A DNA stretch of 59,788 nt from Coriobacteriia bacterium (lineage in GTDB: Bacteria > Actinomycetota > Coriobacteriia > Coriobacteriales > UMGS124), in the NCBI GenBank assembly GCA_018368455.1, contig JAGZEG010000016.1, positions 1 through 59,788 of the forward strand, given 5' to 3'. The notes beneath the pieces are model-generated. The model had not been told where the DNA came from and searched no databases. It was given only the letters and a program-made list of their open reading frames with translations. A program made the translations under genes and the position numbers. Positions 26,859-34,734 of this stretch are shown here, piece by piece; the stretch's first letter is position 1, and the number at the start of each line of letters is the position of its first letter.

Positions 26859-26897
26859 ATGCACCGCATCATGTTCGTATGCCACGGCAACATCTAG
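26859..26897 (+). pseudogene. 5' stub of low-molecular-weight phosphatase gene
   Basis: An ATG with a good GGAGGGAG site encodes MHRIMFVCHGNI and then meets TAG. The peptide is the N-terminus of the phosphatase whose body resumes at 34771 (MIKILFVCHGNICRSP at 34735). It marks the left junction of the integrated element. Confidence 0.85.
26868..26895 (+). repeat. attL
   Basis: Matches 34744-34771 at 25 of 28 bases, covering the phosphatase codons FVCHGNI. The longest identical blocks are TGCCACGG and AACATCT; crossover probably occurred in one of them. Confidence 0.8.
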
Positions 26898-26904
26898 CAA
26901 TAGA

Positions 26905-26936
26905 GTGAAACCGCCTTATAAATAAGGCGGTTTCAC
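26905..26936. repeat. Perfect 32-base palindrome just inside attL
   Basis: Stem GTGAAACCGCCTTAT, 2-nt centre, and its exact reverse complement. It may stop transcription entering from the truncated host gene or act as an origin or binding site. Confidence 0.75.
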
Positions 26937-26949
26937 TGGTAGGAGTAGC

Positions 26950-26970
26950 TTTTTACGACGTTTTTACGAC
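26950..26970 (+). repeat. Left integrase arm-type site (candidate)
   Basis: TTTTTACGACG then TTTTTACGAC. The same sequence recurs at 34595-34617 near the right end in the same orientation, as expected of arm-type sites of Tn916-like integrases. The remaining 26971-27252 gap shows only a TATAAT box at 27159-27164 ahead of the R-M gene. Confidence 0.6.
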
Positions 26971-27252
26971 TTTGAGCCCCAATGCGATATTGTGCTTCGC
27001 TGCAATCTGGTTTGTTATGGTATTGGACGATGCCTGGTTCTTGTACGACATCGCTCGCACGATCGAAGCGATTTCGTATCGCTATCGTCTACATACCTTT
27101 GATGCTCAGAATCATGCTGTTACAGCTTCTCTTTTCGGGACGCAGGAGAATAGTGTCTTATAATTGCCATCGCCAGATATGAATTGGGGACGTGATTGCC
27201 CCCGACTACGAGGTGGATGCGGGCAACTTGTTCCACCGGAAAGCGGTGAATC

Positions 27253-28239
27253 ATGGAGCTCGATGAATCCAAAGCACAGCTTGACCTGAGCTTTTCCGAT
27301 GAGATCGAGGGTCGCGAAAGTTTCTATCTCGACTTTCTGCCGAGAGTCGATTCGGCTCTGAGCACAAAGGATGTACTTAACGACTACAACGACGGGGTGG
27401 TTCGCGGCAATCTCCTTGAGTTTAAGCTCCGGATTACTGATTTGAATCAAGTTCTTTTTCAGGCGGTCAAATACCTTTCGGCAAGGCGCGTGAAAGGTAA
27501 GCCTGTCCCCGCGACTATTCACCTCATCTCTTTGGAAGACGCTATAGATTACGTCTACCGTTCTGAGGACTACCGAGATCATATCGAGGTTGTTTACGTT
27601 GGAGGGGCCTCAAAGAATAACTCCGCCTTTTTAGGCGAAAAACCTGACTTTGCGCTTCATTATAGGAACAGTCAATTAGACGCTGAAAGTCTGGTCGAAC
27701 TCCTCCGCGAAGAACGCTGGATGCGAATCAACATAGATGAGAACTGTATTGTTGGGTGGGCTGAACATTTCTATCGCATATGCCCGAATGCCAGCAAGGG
27801 CGACTTTCTTGGTGATGCACAAGGCAAAGTAAAGGTTATCGGAGAGATTCGTAAGCCCAATATTCTTTCTGATTATATTCTTCCGTATGCGGGCGAAACG
27901 AATGTGCGCTTCAAATACCTGATGGACCAACTTAATGACTTTCTTCATAAGAAGGATCTGGGCGCATTTTATACACCGCCTGAATTTGCCGAGATTGCCG
28001 TGCGCCTGCTCAGGAAGGCAATCGATCGAGTTCCTTCTGGAAATGATTATGTCATTATCGACCGTTGCGCTGGCACAGGAAATCTTGAGCAGTTCCTCAC
28101 AGATGAAGAACTTTCTCACTGTATTGTTTCGACCTACGAGTATTACGAATATAAAGTATTAGCGGAACGTATTGGTGATAAGGTTCGCCACATTGTGCCT
28201 CCTTTCGAATTGCCTGACACTTTTTTGCAGGCATGGTGA
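27253..28239 (+). CDS. Type IIG restriction-modification enzyme, N-terminal part (frameshifted)
   Basis: 328 aa. Residues 40-75 look like a PD-(D/E)xK nuclease site: Asp47, then LLEFKL with Glu56 and Lys58, then NQVLFQAVKYLS. Residues 237-290 hold methyltransferase motif X (GAFYTPPEF) and SAM motif I (DRCAGTGNLE). The frame ends at TGA 28237 just after T6 (28221-28226). The -1 frame continues with the rest of the methyltransferase. Base composition is much more AT-rich than the flanks, a sign of recent transfer. Together with the next gene it would form an enzyme of about 780 aa that cuts and methylates DNA. Confidence 0.8.
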   Translation: MELDESKAQLDLSFSDEIEGRESFYLDFLPRVDSALSTKDVLNDYNDGVVRGNLLEFKLRITDLNQVLFQAVKYLSARRVKGKPVPATIHLISLEDAIDYVYRSEDYRDHIEVVYVGGASKNNSAFLGEKPDFALHYRNSQLDAESLVELLREERWMRINIDENCIVGWAEHFYRICPNASKGDFLGDAQGKVKVIGEIRKPNILSDYILPYAGETNVRFKYLMDQLNDFLHKKDLGAFYTPPEFAEIAVRLLRKAIDRVPSGNDYVIIDRCAGTGNLEQFLTDEELSHCIVSTYEYYEYKVLAERIGDKVRHIVPPFELPDTFLQAW

Positions 28240-29588
28240 GAGGGTCTGACGCTTTGTCGAAGTCTTTCATCGACAATGAAGTCATTACTCGCTACCTCTC
28301 CGATGAGAGCTGTTCCATTATTCTTTTCGAAAATCCACCGTTTGCTGAAACAACTTCGATGGAGCATCAGAAGAAAAGAGCCGGGAAGACTTCTTCTGCG
28401 TGGAAGCAATCGTACGTAGTTGGAGAAATGCGAAAGGCAATTAAAGCGTCAGGGAAGATCGCTCCTCAGGCTCTAAATGAGATGAGCAATGCATTCGTTT
28501 GGTCTGGCTTTGAGTACTACCTCCGCCAGCCAACGGATAGCTACGTCGTGTTTTCTCCAATAAAGTATTGGAAGAGTCAATTCCTTATCGATCGTGTCCT
28601 TGTTGATGGCTTTGCGGTGGATAGGGAAAAGTTTCACGCTCGCAAGCACTCTTGCCTTGTAGTGGCCCTCTGGGCAAACGCTGAAAGCGATGTAACTCAA
28701 TTCTCGGTCCCGGCTTTTGATTTGAGCCGAGATGGGATAACTAGACGCGATAGCTCGCTTGACTTTAAACGCGTTTACAGCAAATTCAGTGACGTATATT
28801 ACGATCGCCGCAGTTTTCCTGATGACGTTGAAGGAGGAATCCTCGTTCAACACGATGGAACCGAAGCGGGCGATCAGAAGAAGCGTCTCAAACCGAAATA
28901 TGCCAAGAATATTCTCGGCTATATGGTCGCTGATGGTCAGGGCTTTGAGCAGCCCGACCTGCATTCATGCCTAGTTATCGCAGGGATGTACAACGGAAAC
29001 GGCTTCTATCTTAGGGCAGACAACTATTTGGAGAAGCTTCCGTTGTTTGCGGCATCGCGTTACATCTCTTACGTTTCTGACTGGACCGAACGTGGCCGAA
29101 TAATGAAGTCCGCCGATGGTGCCACTCGCTATCAGAACGATATTAATAGCGGGAAACTGGACTCTTGGCTCAAGAAGTGTTTGATTTTTACAACGTGTGA
29201 GATAAGAAACCATCTTAGAAGCTTCGTGGGCTCCGATGGCAGGTTTTATAGAAATGAGCTTTGCCTTGATACTACAAATGGAGAGACCGTAGCATCTTTG
29301 GATCTTAAAAACTATTCATTTGACGAGCGTGATGCGGAGCTTGTAAGAGCTTGGGACTTGGTTCTCTCTGCTGCGCGAGACACGCAGGGATATGATGACA
29401 GCCTGACTTATGGCCTGTATCAAATTGATGTGGAGCTCAACACTCGTTACAAGGACCCGCAAACTAACGAAATGGTTTTCGATTATCCCGAGCTGAATGG
29501 TCACATCCGATCTTTGAAGGCTCTTGTTAGGGAGTACTTCGTGTCTGAGCTTGTCCCTGTTTTGTTTAAGTATGAGTTCCTGAAATAG
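28233..29588 (+). CDS. Type IIG restriction-modification enzyme, C-terminal part (frameshifted)
   Basis: 451 aa, in the -1 frame relative to the upstream gene; the ATG 28233 has no ribosome site. Residue 34 begins the catalytic motif IV NPPF of N6-adenine methyltransferases. The rest contains the C-terminal catalytic and target-recognition regions. Translating through T TTT TTG with a -1 slip gives PDTFFAGMVRGSDALS, a smooth join. Either the gene is inactivated by loss of one T, or it is switched by tract length, or it uses programmed frameshifting. Confidence 0.8.
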   Translation: MVRGSDALSKSFIDNEVITRYLSDESCSIILFENPPFAETTSMEHQKKRAGKTSSAWKQSYVVGEMRKAIKASGKIAPQALNEMSNAFVWSGFEYYLRQPTDSYVVFSPIKYWKSQFLIDRVLVDGFAVDREKFHARKHSCLVVALWANAESDVTQFSVPAFDLSRDGITRRDSSLDFKRVYSKFSDVYYDRRSFPDDVEGGILVQHDGTEAGDQKKRLKPKYAKNILGYMVADGQGFEQPDLHSCLVIAGMYNGNGFYLRADNYLEKLPLFAASRYISYVSDWTERGRIMKSADGATRYQNDINSGKLDSWLKKCLIFTTCEIRNHLRSFVGSDGRFYRNELCLDTTNGETVASLDLKNYSFDERDAELVRAWDLVLSAARDTQGYDDSLTYGLYQIDVELNTRYKDPQTNEMVFDYPELNGHIRSLKALVREYFVSELVPVLFKYEFLK

Positions 29589-29592
29589 AAAT

Positions 29593-29626
29593 CTGGCCGC
29601 GGTACGCAATGATGTTCCGCGGCCAG
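29593..29626 (+). terminator. Terminator of the R-M gene
   Basis: Perfect 10-bp stem CTGGCCGCGG/CCGCGGCCAG, 14-nt loop, followed by GTTCTG. It starts 4 bases after the stop codon. Confidence 0.75.
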
Positions 29627-29652
29627 GTTCTGATAACTAGACGCCTTACTCG

Positions 29653-29685
29653 GTGATTTCTCCTCATAAATGAGAGGGAAATCAC
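29653..29685. repeat. Inverted repeat inside the element
   Basis: GTGATTTC...CTCAT-AA-ATGAG...GAAATCAC, near-perfect over 33 bases. Its shape (GTGA arms, AA centre) resembles the palindrome at 26905, suggesting a shared binding protein. The rest of 29627-29921 holds only the next hairpin and the promoter region of the transfer genes. Confidence 0.55.
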
Positions 29686-29688
29686 TTC

Positions 29689-29717
29689 AAAAAATGCCGC
29701 TTGACCTGCGGTTTTGA
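29689..29717 (+). terminator. Terminator-like hairpin
   Basis: AAAA(TG)CCGC pairs with GCGGTTTT (29708-29715), followed by GATTG. It insulates the transfer/replication genes from upstream transcription. Confidence 0.5.
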
Positions 29718-29921
29718 TTGATATAGACTATTCCTGCCTCGAAAAGATCGATCACCTTTCTTAAGGCTAGGGCGATGAGCCCGAAGCTGTTATGGCGCGG
29801 GCCCTTTCGGCCAAGTCCAGTCTTTATCCATAACACCCAGCGAGATGTATACGCATGCCGCGGCGCGCGTATGACACACGCTGTGCATTACTGGTTCTTC
29901 TTTTTGAAGGAGGTGTTTTGG

Positions 29922-30152
29922 ATGCCGAATATTAATCGCGCTCGCGAACTTCTGCTGGAGCAGATGTACGGCCGCATCATGTACCGTCAGGCGCTTAATG
30001 CCTACACCCATGTCTACGATGCAGCATTCCACAGCACTAGCGAGGCTGATAAGGCCCTCAAGCTAGAGCTGGCCGAGGAAACGCTCCGCAACCTTTTGCG
30101 CATGTATCTTGAGGTCCACGACGGGCCGGACAATTCCATTCATTGCGAGTAG
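29922..30152 (+). CDS. Small helical protein of the element
   Basis: 76 aa, ATG 29922 with AAGGAGGTG. Mostly alpha-helical and charged (RARELLLEQMYGRIMYRQ; KLELAEETLRNLL). No recognised family. It is the first gene of the element's replication/transfer operon, 17 bases before the HelP-like gene. Confidence 0.65.
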   Translation: MPNINRARELLLEQMYGRIMYRQALNAYTHVYDAAFHSTSEADKALKLELAEETLRNLLRMYLEVHDGPDNSIHCE

Positions 30153-30169
30153 ATCAGAGGTGATCTTTT

Positions 30170-30517
30170 ATGAAGAAGCTTAGTCAGTTTCTGGTGTTCG
30201 ACTGGGACGCATTTGCGAAGGACAAGCGGTTCCTTTGCGTTGGCGGCGGCGAGTGGGTCGACTTTGAGACCAAGACCCACAAGGGTACGAAGATCGAGGT
30301 GGTGATAACCACCGACCACACGCCGTACAAGCTCCGCGATGGCGAGGTGGTCAGCAACCGCTTCGAGAAGCTGGCCTTCAAGGTCGCTGCTGACGTCGAT
30401 ATTCCCATCGACCAGTACGTGGAGCCTACGGGCGTGACGGCGAAGGTCTACGGTGACTACCGCAACCTGCTCTCCGTTGAGGCGGGGGGCATCACGGTGC
30501 AGCCCAAGAAGCCGTAG
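30170..30517 (+). CDS. Possible HelP/YdcP-like (DUF961-type) element protein
   Basis: 115 aa, ATG 30170 after AGAGGTGAT. The beta-rich sequence (TKIEVVITTD; LAFKVAADVDIPIDQYVEPTGVTAKVYGDYRNLLSVEAGGI) and its place directly before the FtsK-like gene resemble the small HelP/Orf22-23 proteins of ICEBs1 and Tn916, which help helicase movement during element replication. Assignment rests on position and general form, not on a motif. Confidence 0.55.
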   Translation: MKKLSQFLVFDWDAFAKDKRFLCVGGGEWVDFETKTHKGTKIEVVITTDHTPYKLRDGEVVSNRFEKLAFKVAADVDIPIDQYVEPTGVTAKVYGDYRNLLSVEAGGITVQPKKP

Positions 30518-30531
30518 CGTGAGGTGATCGC

Positions 30532-31926
30532 ATGCGCTTTTCAAAAGAAGTGCCGGCGATCGTCTATGCGGCCCCCGGCACTAAGACTATCGTGCTGGGG
30601 GCCGTTTTGGCTTTCGCCGCCGCGTGCTTTTATCTCTTGGGCGTGTTGGTCGAACGTCTCTTCGCCCCTGTGGCAGAGGACGTGACGGGGGTTCATCTTC
30701 TTTCTGGAAACCTCTCCGCGATCGCCCTTGTGACTTTGGCCGTTGGGATGCTTTCCATCGCTGTGGGAGTCGTTTGGCTTCTCCGCCTTCCTGAGCCTGA
30801 GAGGCTCAAGGTCCGCATTCGCTCTGGAATCTTCGATTCCCGATACGGTAACCCGCTGCACCTGCGTGAGGGAGAGGTCCTTCCGCATGTGACTTGCGAA
30901 GAGACGGGCGAAGGCCGGTTCGAGCTTGCCGTCTCCACCTCCTCTTCGACGGTGGAGGAGATCGCCAAGCTTGCGCCCAGCATCAGCAGCCGCCTCTGCG
31001 GCCGCTTCTCGCGCTATGCCGTCGTTCTGTCCGAGGCGGACGAGGCGTGCAACCGGGTGACGTTCCATATCGAGGATGTCACCGTCCATCGCGAGATAGT
31101 GGCGGACTCCGTCTCCGAGCTTCAGCCGCCGAGCGCGTACAAGCTTCGCGTGCAGGACGGCACGAGCATCGACCTGCGCACGTCGGGCTCGATGCTCGTA
31201 GCGGGGAAGACCAGAAGCGGGAAGACGACGGGCATCATATCCCTCGTTCTTCAGGCATTGCTCGCCGGGCCCGACAGCTACGGGTCGAGGGTGCTCGTCG
31301 TTGACCCCAAGAGGGCGGAGCTTTCCCGCCTCCCTCACGTGGCAACGCTTGACGAAGACGGAAACGCCCGTGGCATCCTCGCCGCACTGGGCTCGTTCGC
31401 CGAGACCATCACGGAGCGTCAGCGCGTCCTCAACGAGCTTTCGGCCGAGACGGGGGATGCCGTTCACTGGTGGGACGCGGGCTTCCATGTTTCGCTCCTC
31501 TTCATCGATGAGTACGTGGCCCTTCGGACCGTCCTCCCAAAGAGGGCGAGCAAGGAGGACCCGGACTACTGCCTCGCGACCTTCGACGGCCTGATCAAGC
31601 GCATCGTCACGATGGGCGCGAGCGCGGGCTGCTACGCCATCATCTCGATCGCGGAGGCGTCCGTCGAGGAAGGCGGGCTCCCGTCGATGATCCGGTCTGC
31701 TTGCAGCACGCGCGTCCTGTTCAGGCCAACGCTTGACGAGGCGCGTTTGATCTGGGGCTCTGATCGGCTCAAGGACTTCGCCGTCTCCCGGACGTACGGG
31801 CCGGGGGACGCATGGTTCAGCAGCACGGACGGGGAGCACGACCGCATCGGCTTCGTGCACTTCCCCGTCATGAGGTTCCCCGTGTATCGCGAACTTGGCC
31901 GTCTTCTTGAGCTGTACGTCGACTGA
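30532..31926 (+). CDS. FtsK/SpoIIIE-type DNA-pumping ATPase (element transfer protein)
   Basis: 464 aa, ATG 30532 after GAGGTGA. Two N-terminal membrane helices (residues about 20-45 and 62-85), then the motor domain: Walker A AGKTRSGKTTG near residue 225 and Walker B SLLFIDEYVAL near residue 322. Comparable proteins are Tn916 Orf21/ConQ coupling proteins and the AICE TraB transfer proteins. It is membrane-bound and would deliver element DNA to a secretion channel or translocate it directly. Confidence 0.85.
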   Translation: MRFSKEVPAIVYAAPGTKTIVLGAVLAFAAACFYLLGVLVERLFAPVAEDVTGVHLLSGNLSAIALVTLAVGMLSIAVGVVWLLRLPEPERLKVRIRSGIFDSRYGNPLHLREGEVLPHVTCEETGEGRFELAVSTSSSTVEEIAKLAPSISSRLCGRFSRYAVVLSEADEACNRVTFHIEDVTVHREIVADSVSELQPPSAYKLRVQDGTSIDLRTSGSMLVAGKTRSGKTTGIISLVLQALLAGPDSYGSRVLVVDPKRAELSRLPHVATLDEDGNARGILAALGSFAETITERQRVLNELSAETGDAVHWWDAGFHVSLLFIDEYVALRTVLPKRASKEDPDYCLATFDGLIKRIVTMGASAGCYAIISIAEASVEEGGLPSMIRSACSTRVLFRPTLDEARLIWGSDRLKDFAVSRTYGPGDAWFSSTDGEHDRIGFVHFPVMRFPVYRELGRLLELYVD

Positions 31927-31935
31927 TTGATTATC

Positions 31936-31980
31936 GCGGCACTCGCAGAGCGCAGCGAATGCGGGTGCCGCCTCTCTTTG
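31936..31980 (+). terminator. Terminator after the FtsK-like gene
   Basis: 12-bp stem with one mismatch (31936-31947 with 31960-31971), followed by CTCTCTTTG. Confidence 0.6.
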
Positions 31981-32007
31981 TTCCATTTGTTTGATTTCCG
32001 TTCATAT

Positions 32008-32042
32008 ATGCGCCTTGGGGGGCTTGTTATCCCAAGGCGCAT
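32008..32042 (+). repeat. Perfect hairpin upstream of rep (candidate origin)
   Basis: A 12-bp perfect stem ATGCGCCTTGGG/CCCAAGGCGCAT presents the 11-nt loop GGGCTTGTTAT, 63 bases before the HUH Rep start. Rolling-circle Rep proteins nick in such loops, so this is a candidate double-strand origin/nic site. It could also be a terminator without T tract. Confidence 0.45.
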
Positions 32043-32104
32043 CCGAAAGGGGCGTTCCAAGTTTCGCCCCGAAACACTGATAAACGAGAAGGGAGGTGGA
32101 ACCG

Positions 32105-33295
32105 ATGACTGGCTCAGCGCCCAGGAAGACCCGGGCGATGATGTACGAGCAGCAGCTCTGTCATCTGCCCGCCTCAGTGGACGAGATGTACGGGCGCATC
32201 GAGGCGCTGGCGCCCAAACGGTACGCGGGCATCGTGCACGACCGCGACATCACGGACGCTGGCCGTCCAGCGGCCGACCACCTGCACGTGATGATGGAGT
32301 TCGCGAACCCGCGCTCCGTTCGCAGCGTGGCGAAGTTGCTCGGGGACAAGGCCGAGCGGCTGGAAGCGTGGAAGGCGGGAACGGAGAACGGCTTCTCCTA
32401 CCTCTGCCACAGGACTGACGGCGCGCGCTCCAAGTACCAGTATGACCCGTCCCTCGTCCGCGCGAACTTCGATTACCCTGCCGCGCTGGCGTCCATCGAG
32501 TCGCGCGTCTCCAAGGCGCGCTCGCACAGCAACATCAAGATCCTCCTTGACGATCTGCTTGAGGGGAGAATCGACAGGGAAGGTCTGATATCGCAGCTTT
32601 CGGGCTCCGAGTACGCTCGCGCCAAGCGCCAGATAGAGGACGTGTACGCCCGCCGCCTTCAGGTGAGCGCAGCCGAGTGGCGCGCGAAGATGCGAGACGA
32701 GGGAAGGCGCGTTCAGACCATCTGGATTTTCGGCCCCGCCGGGACAGGCAAGTCCAGCCTCGCCAAGCAGTACGCGCAGAGCAAGGGCGAGCCCTTCTTC
32801 GTCTCCGGGTCGACGCGCGATGTCTTTCAGGGGTATGCCGGGCAGCACACCATTATCTTGGATGAGCTGCGGCCCTCGTCCATACCCTATGCGGACCTTC
32901 TTAGGGTTACGGATCCCTATGCTATCGAGCACGAGGTCATGGCCCCCGCCCGCTACGCCGACAAGGCTATCGCGGCAGACCTTATCATCGTCACCACTCC
33001 GTACAATCCGATGGAGTTCTACTGCGAGCAGGTGAGAAGGGCCACGGTCGGGCGGCCCAACGACGATATCGACGGCTTCGGGCAGCTCGAAAGACGGCTT
33101 TCCCTCGTCGTGGAGATGCAGCAGAAGGAGATATGCCTCTCGGAGTTCAGGGTCGAGCTTGGGACGTATTGGCCCGCCGATGGATCATCCCGGCCGAATC
33201 CCTATTCGAGCTTCGCACGTGGATCGTCCGGCTCGGGTGACTCGGCGCACCTCTACGAGGCCCTGCTCGATTCCGGCACCGTCACGGCAGACTAA
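32105..33295 (+). CDS. rep: HUH endonuclease-SF3 helicase replication protein (Rep_2-like)
   Basis: 396 aa, ATG 32105 after AAGGGAGGTGG. The N-terminal domain resembles plasmid Rep_2 proteins: RYAGIVHDRDI, the metal-binding DHLHVMMEF, and a Tyr motif region NGFSYLCHRTDG. The C-terminal half is a superfamily 3 helicase: Walker A GPAGTGKSSLA near residue 215, Walker B HTIILDEL, and sensor IIVTTPYNP. It should nick and unwind at the element's origin. With no separate relaxase in view it may also serve mobilisation. Confidence 0.85.
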   Translation: MTGSAPRKTRAMMYEQQLCHLPASVDEMYGRIEALAPKRYAGIVHDRDITDAGRPAADHLHVMMEFANPRSVRSVAKLLGDKAERLEAWKAGTENGFSYLCHRTDGARSKYQYDPSLVRANFDYPAALASIESRVSKARSHSNIKILLDDLLEGRIDREGLISQLSGSEYARAKRQIEDVYARRLQVSAAEWRAKMRDEGRRVQTIWIFGPAGTGKSSLAKQYAQSKGEPFFVSGSTRDVFQGYAGQHTIILDELRPSSIPYADLLRVTDPYAIEHEVMAPARYADKAIAADLIIVTTPYNPMEFYCEQVRRATVGRPNDDIDGFGQLERRLSLVVEMQQKEICLSEFRVELGTYWPADGSSRPNPYSSFARGSSGSGDSAHLYEALLDSGTVTAD

Positions 33296-33303
33296 CAATT
33301 CGG

Positions 33304-33347
33304 GCCCCGTGCGATAGAATTCAGCTATCGCATTGGGGCTCTTTTCT
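33304..33347 (+). terminator. Terminator between rep and int
   Basis: Long stem GCCCCGTGCGATAG (33304-33317) with CTATCGCATTGGGGC (33325-33339), then TCTTTTCTT. It separates rep from int, so int probably has its own promoter or is expressed by read-through. Confidence 0.8.
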
Positions 33348-33368
33348 TCTATGGAAAGGAGCCAAGGG

Positions 33369-34565
33369 ATGGCTACTAGAAAGGACATGAAGGGGCGCAT
33401 CCTCCGTCGCGGGGAGAGCCAGAGGAAGGACGGCCGCTACTGCTTCAAGTACGTGGACGCAAAAGGCAAGACGCGCAGCGTCTACTCGTGGACCTTGACA
33501 ACCCATGATTTCACGCCGAAAGGGAAGAGGTTGGGCCCGTGCCTGCGCGAGCTTGAGCAGCGGATCCAGCGGGACCTCTTCGACAACGTTGCCCCCGAGA
33601 ACATGACCGTTCTCGAGCTCGCCGCCAAGTACACGGAGACCAAGACGGCAGTGAGGCCGACCACGCGAACCGGGTACAAGACGGTGCTCAACTTCCTTAC
33701 GGGCAACGAGTTCGGCGGCAGGAGGATAAGCGACATCACGACCCTCGACGCGAAGGAATGGCTCATTTCCTTGCAAAGGGATCACGGGAAGCGTTACAGC
33801 TCGATCCATACCATACGCGGCGTTCTGCGACCGGCGTTCCAGCTCGCGGAGGAAGATGACCTCATTCGCCGAAACCCGTTCAATTTCGAGCTTGCGACCA
33901 TTCTTGTGAACGATCAGGTTGCGCGTGAGGCGCTGACCTCCAAGCAGGAGAGGAGGTTCCTCGACTTCGTTAGAGGCGATAGCCACTACTCCCGCTATTA
34001 CGACGCGTTCTACATCCTGCTGAACACGGGGCTCCGCATCTCCGAGTTCTGCGGGCTCACGGTGGGGGACATCGATTTCGAGCGCGGGAGCGTCTGCGTC
34101 AGCAAGCAGCTTCAGCGCTCCAGCGACATGCGTTACTACATCGAGCGGCCGAAGACCAGCAGCGGCGTGCGATACGTTCCGATGTCCGAGGGCGTTGCGG
34201 AGTGCTTCAGGAGGGTGGTCGCGAACCGTCCCAAGCCGCCGATGGAGCCCGTGGTGGACGGTGTGAGCGGGTTCCTGTTCCTCGACAAGAACCAGAAGCC
34301 CCGTGTGGCGCTTCACTGGGAGAAGTACTTCCAGTATGCCGTGGCGAAGCACAACCGCATCTACAAGGACGAGCTGCCGAAGATCACTCCCCATGTTTGC
34401 CGCCATACGTTCTGCTCGAAGATGGCGCGCAAGGGGATGGATCCCGTGAAGCTCAAATACGTTATGGGCCACTCCGACATCGATGTGACCTACAACACGT
34501 ACACGCACCTTGGGTTTGATGACGTGAAGGCGGATGTGCTCCGGTTCGAGGAAGAGGCAGCATGA
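33369..34565 (+). CDS. int: Tyrosine recombinase, integrase of the element
   Basis: 398 aa, ATG 33369 after AAAGGAG. An N-terminal arm-binding domain (RILRRGESQRKDGRYCFKY, as in Tn916 Int) and a SAM-like core-binding domain precede the catalytic domain. Catalytic residues: Arg in GLRISEFCGL, Lys in KTSSGVRYVPM, His-x2-Arg in HVCRHTFCSK, His in GHSDI, and Tyr in NTYTHLG. It is responsible for integration at the phosphatase gene. No excisionase is recognised. Confidence 0.93.
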   Translation: MATRKDMKGRILRRGESQRKDGRYCFKYVDAKGKTRSVYSWTLTTHDFTPKGKRLGPCLRELEQRIQRDLFDNVAPENMTVLELAAKYTETKTAVRPTTRTGYKTVLNFLTGNEFGGRRISDITTLDAKEWLISLQRDHGKRYSSIHTIRGVLRPAFQLAEEDDLIRRNPFNFELATILVNDQVAREALTSKQERRFLDFVRGDSHYSRYYDAFYILLNTGLRISEFCGLTVGDIDFERGSVCVSKQLQRSSDMRYYIERPKTSSGVRYVPMSEGVAECFRRVVANRPKPPMEPVVDGVSGFLFLDKNQKPRVALHWEKYFQYAVAKHNRIYKDELPKITPHVCRHTFCSKMARKGMDPVKLKYVMGHSDIDVTYNTYTHLGFDDVKADVLRFEEEAA

Positions 34566-34594
34566 GCGAGTGGCGGCAAATCGTAAATCTTGGA

Positions 34595-34617
34595 GTTTTA
34601 CGACGTTTTTTACTACG
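34595..34617 (+). repeat. Right integrase arm-type site (candidate)
   Basis: GTTTTACGACG then TTTTTTACTACG, matching 26950-26970. An inverted repeat AAAACTCT...AGAGGTTTT (34705-34729) also lies just before the new phosphatase start. Confidence 0.55.
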
Positions 34618-34734
34618 ATGAACGAGAGAAATAACCGCTCATATATGAATGGATTTGCCACTTCGGTTTGAGTGGGATAATTGGAACGACGCGATTTACC
34701 TGCGAAAACTCTGATATATGAGAGGTTTTGAGAA

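Noticed and set aside
26596..26925. Coding frame across the left attachment site
   Set aside because: No ribosome site, no recognisable protein, and it crosses an evident recombination junction.
27000..27190. Short coding frames before the R-M gene
   Set aside because: Frames of 60-66 codons without ribosome sites in AT-rich DNA; no sequence support.
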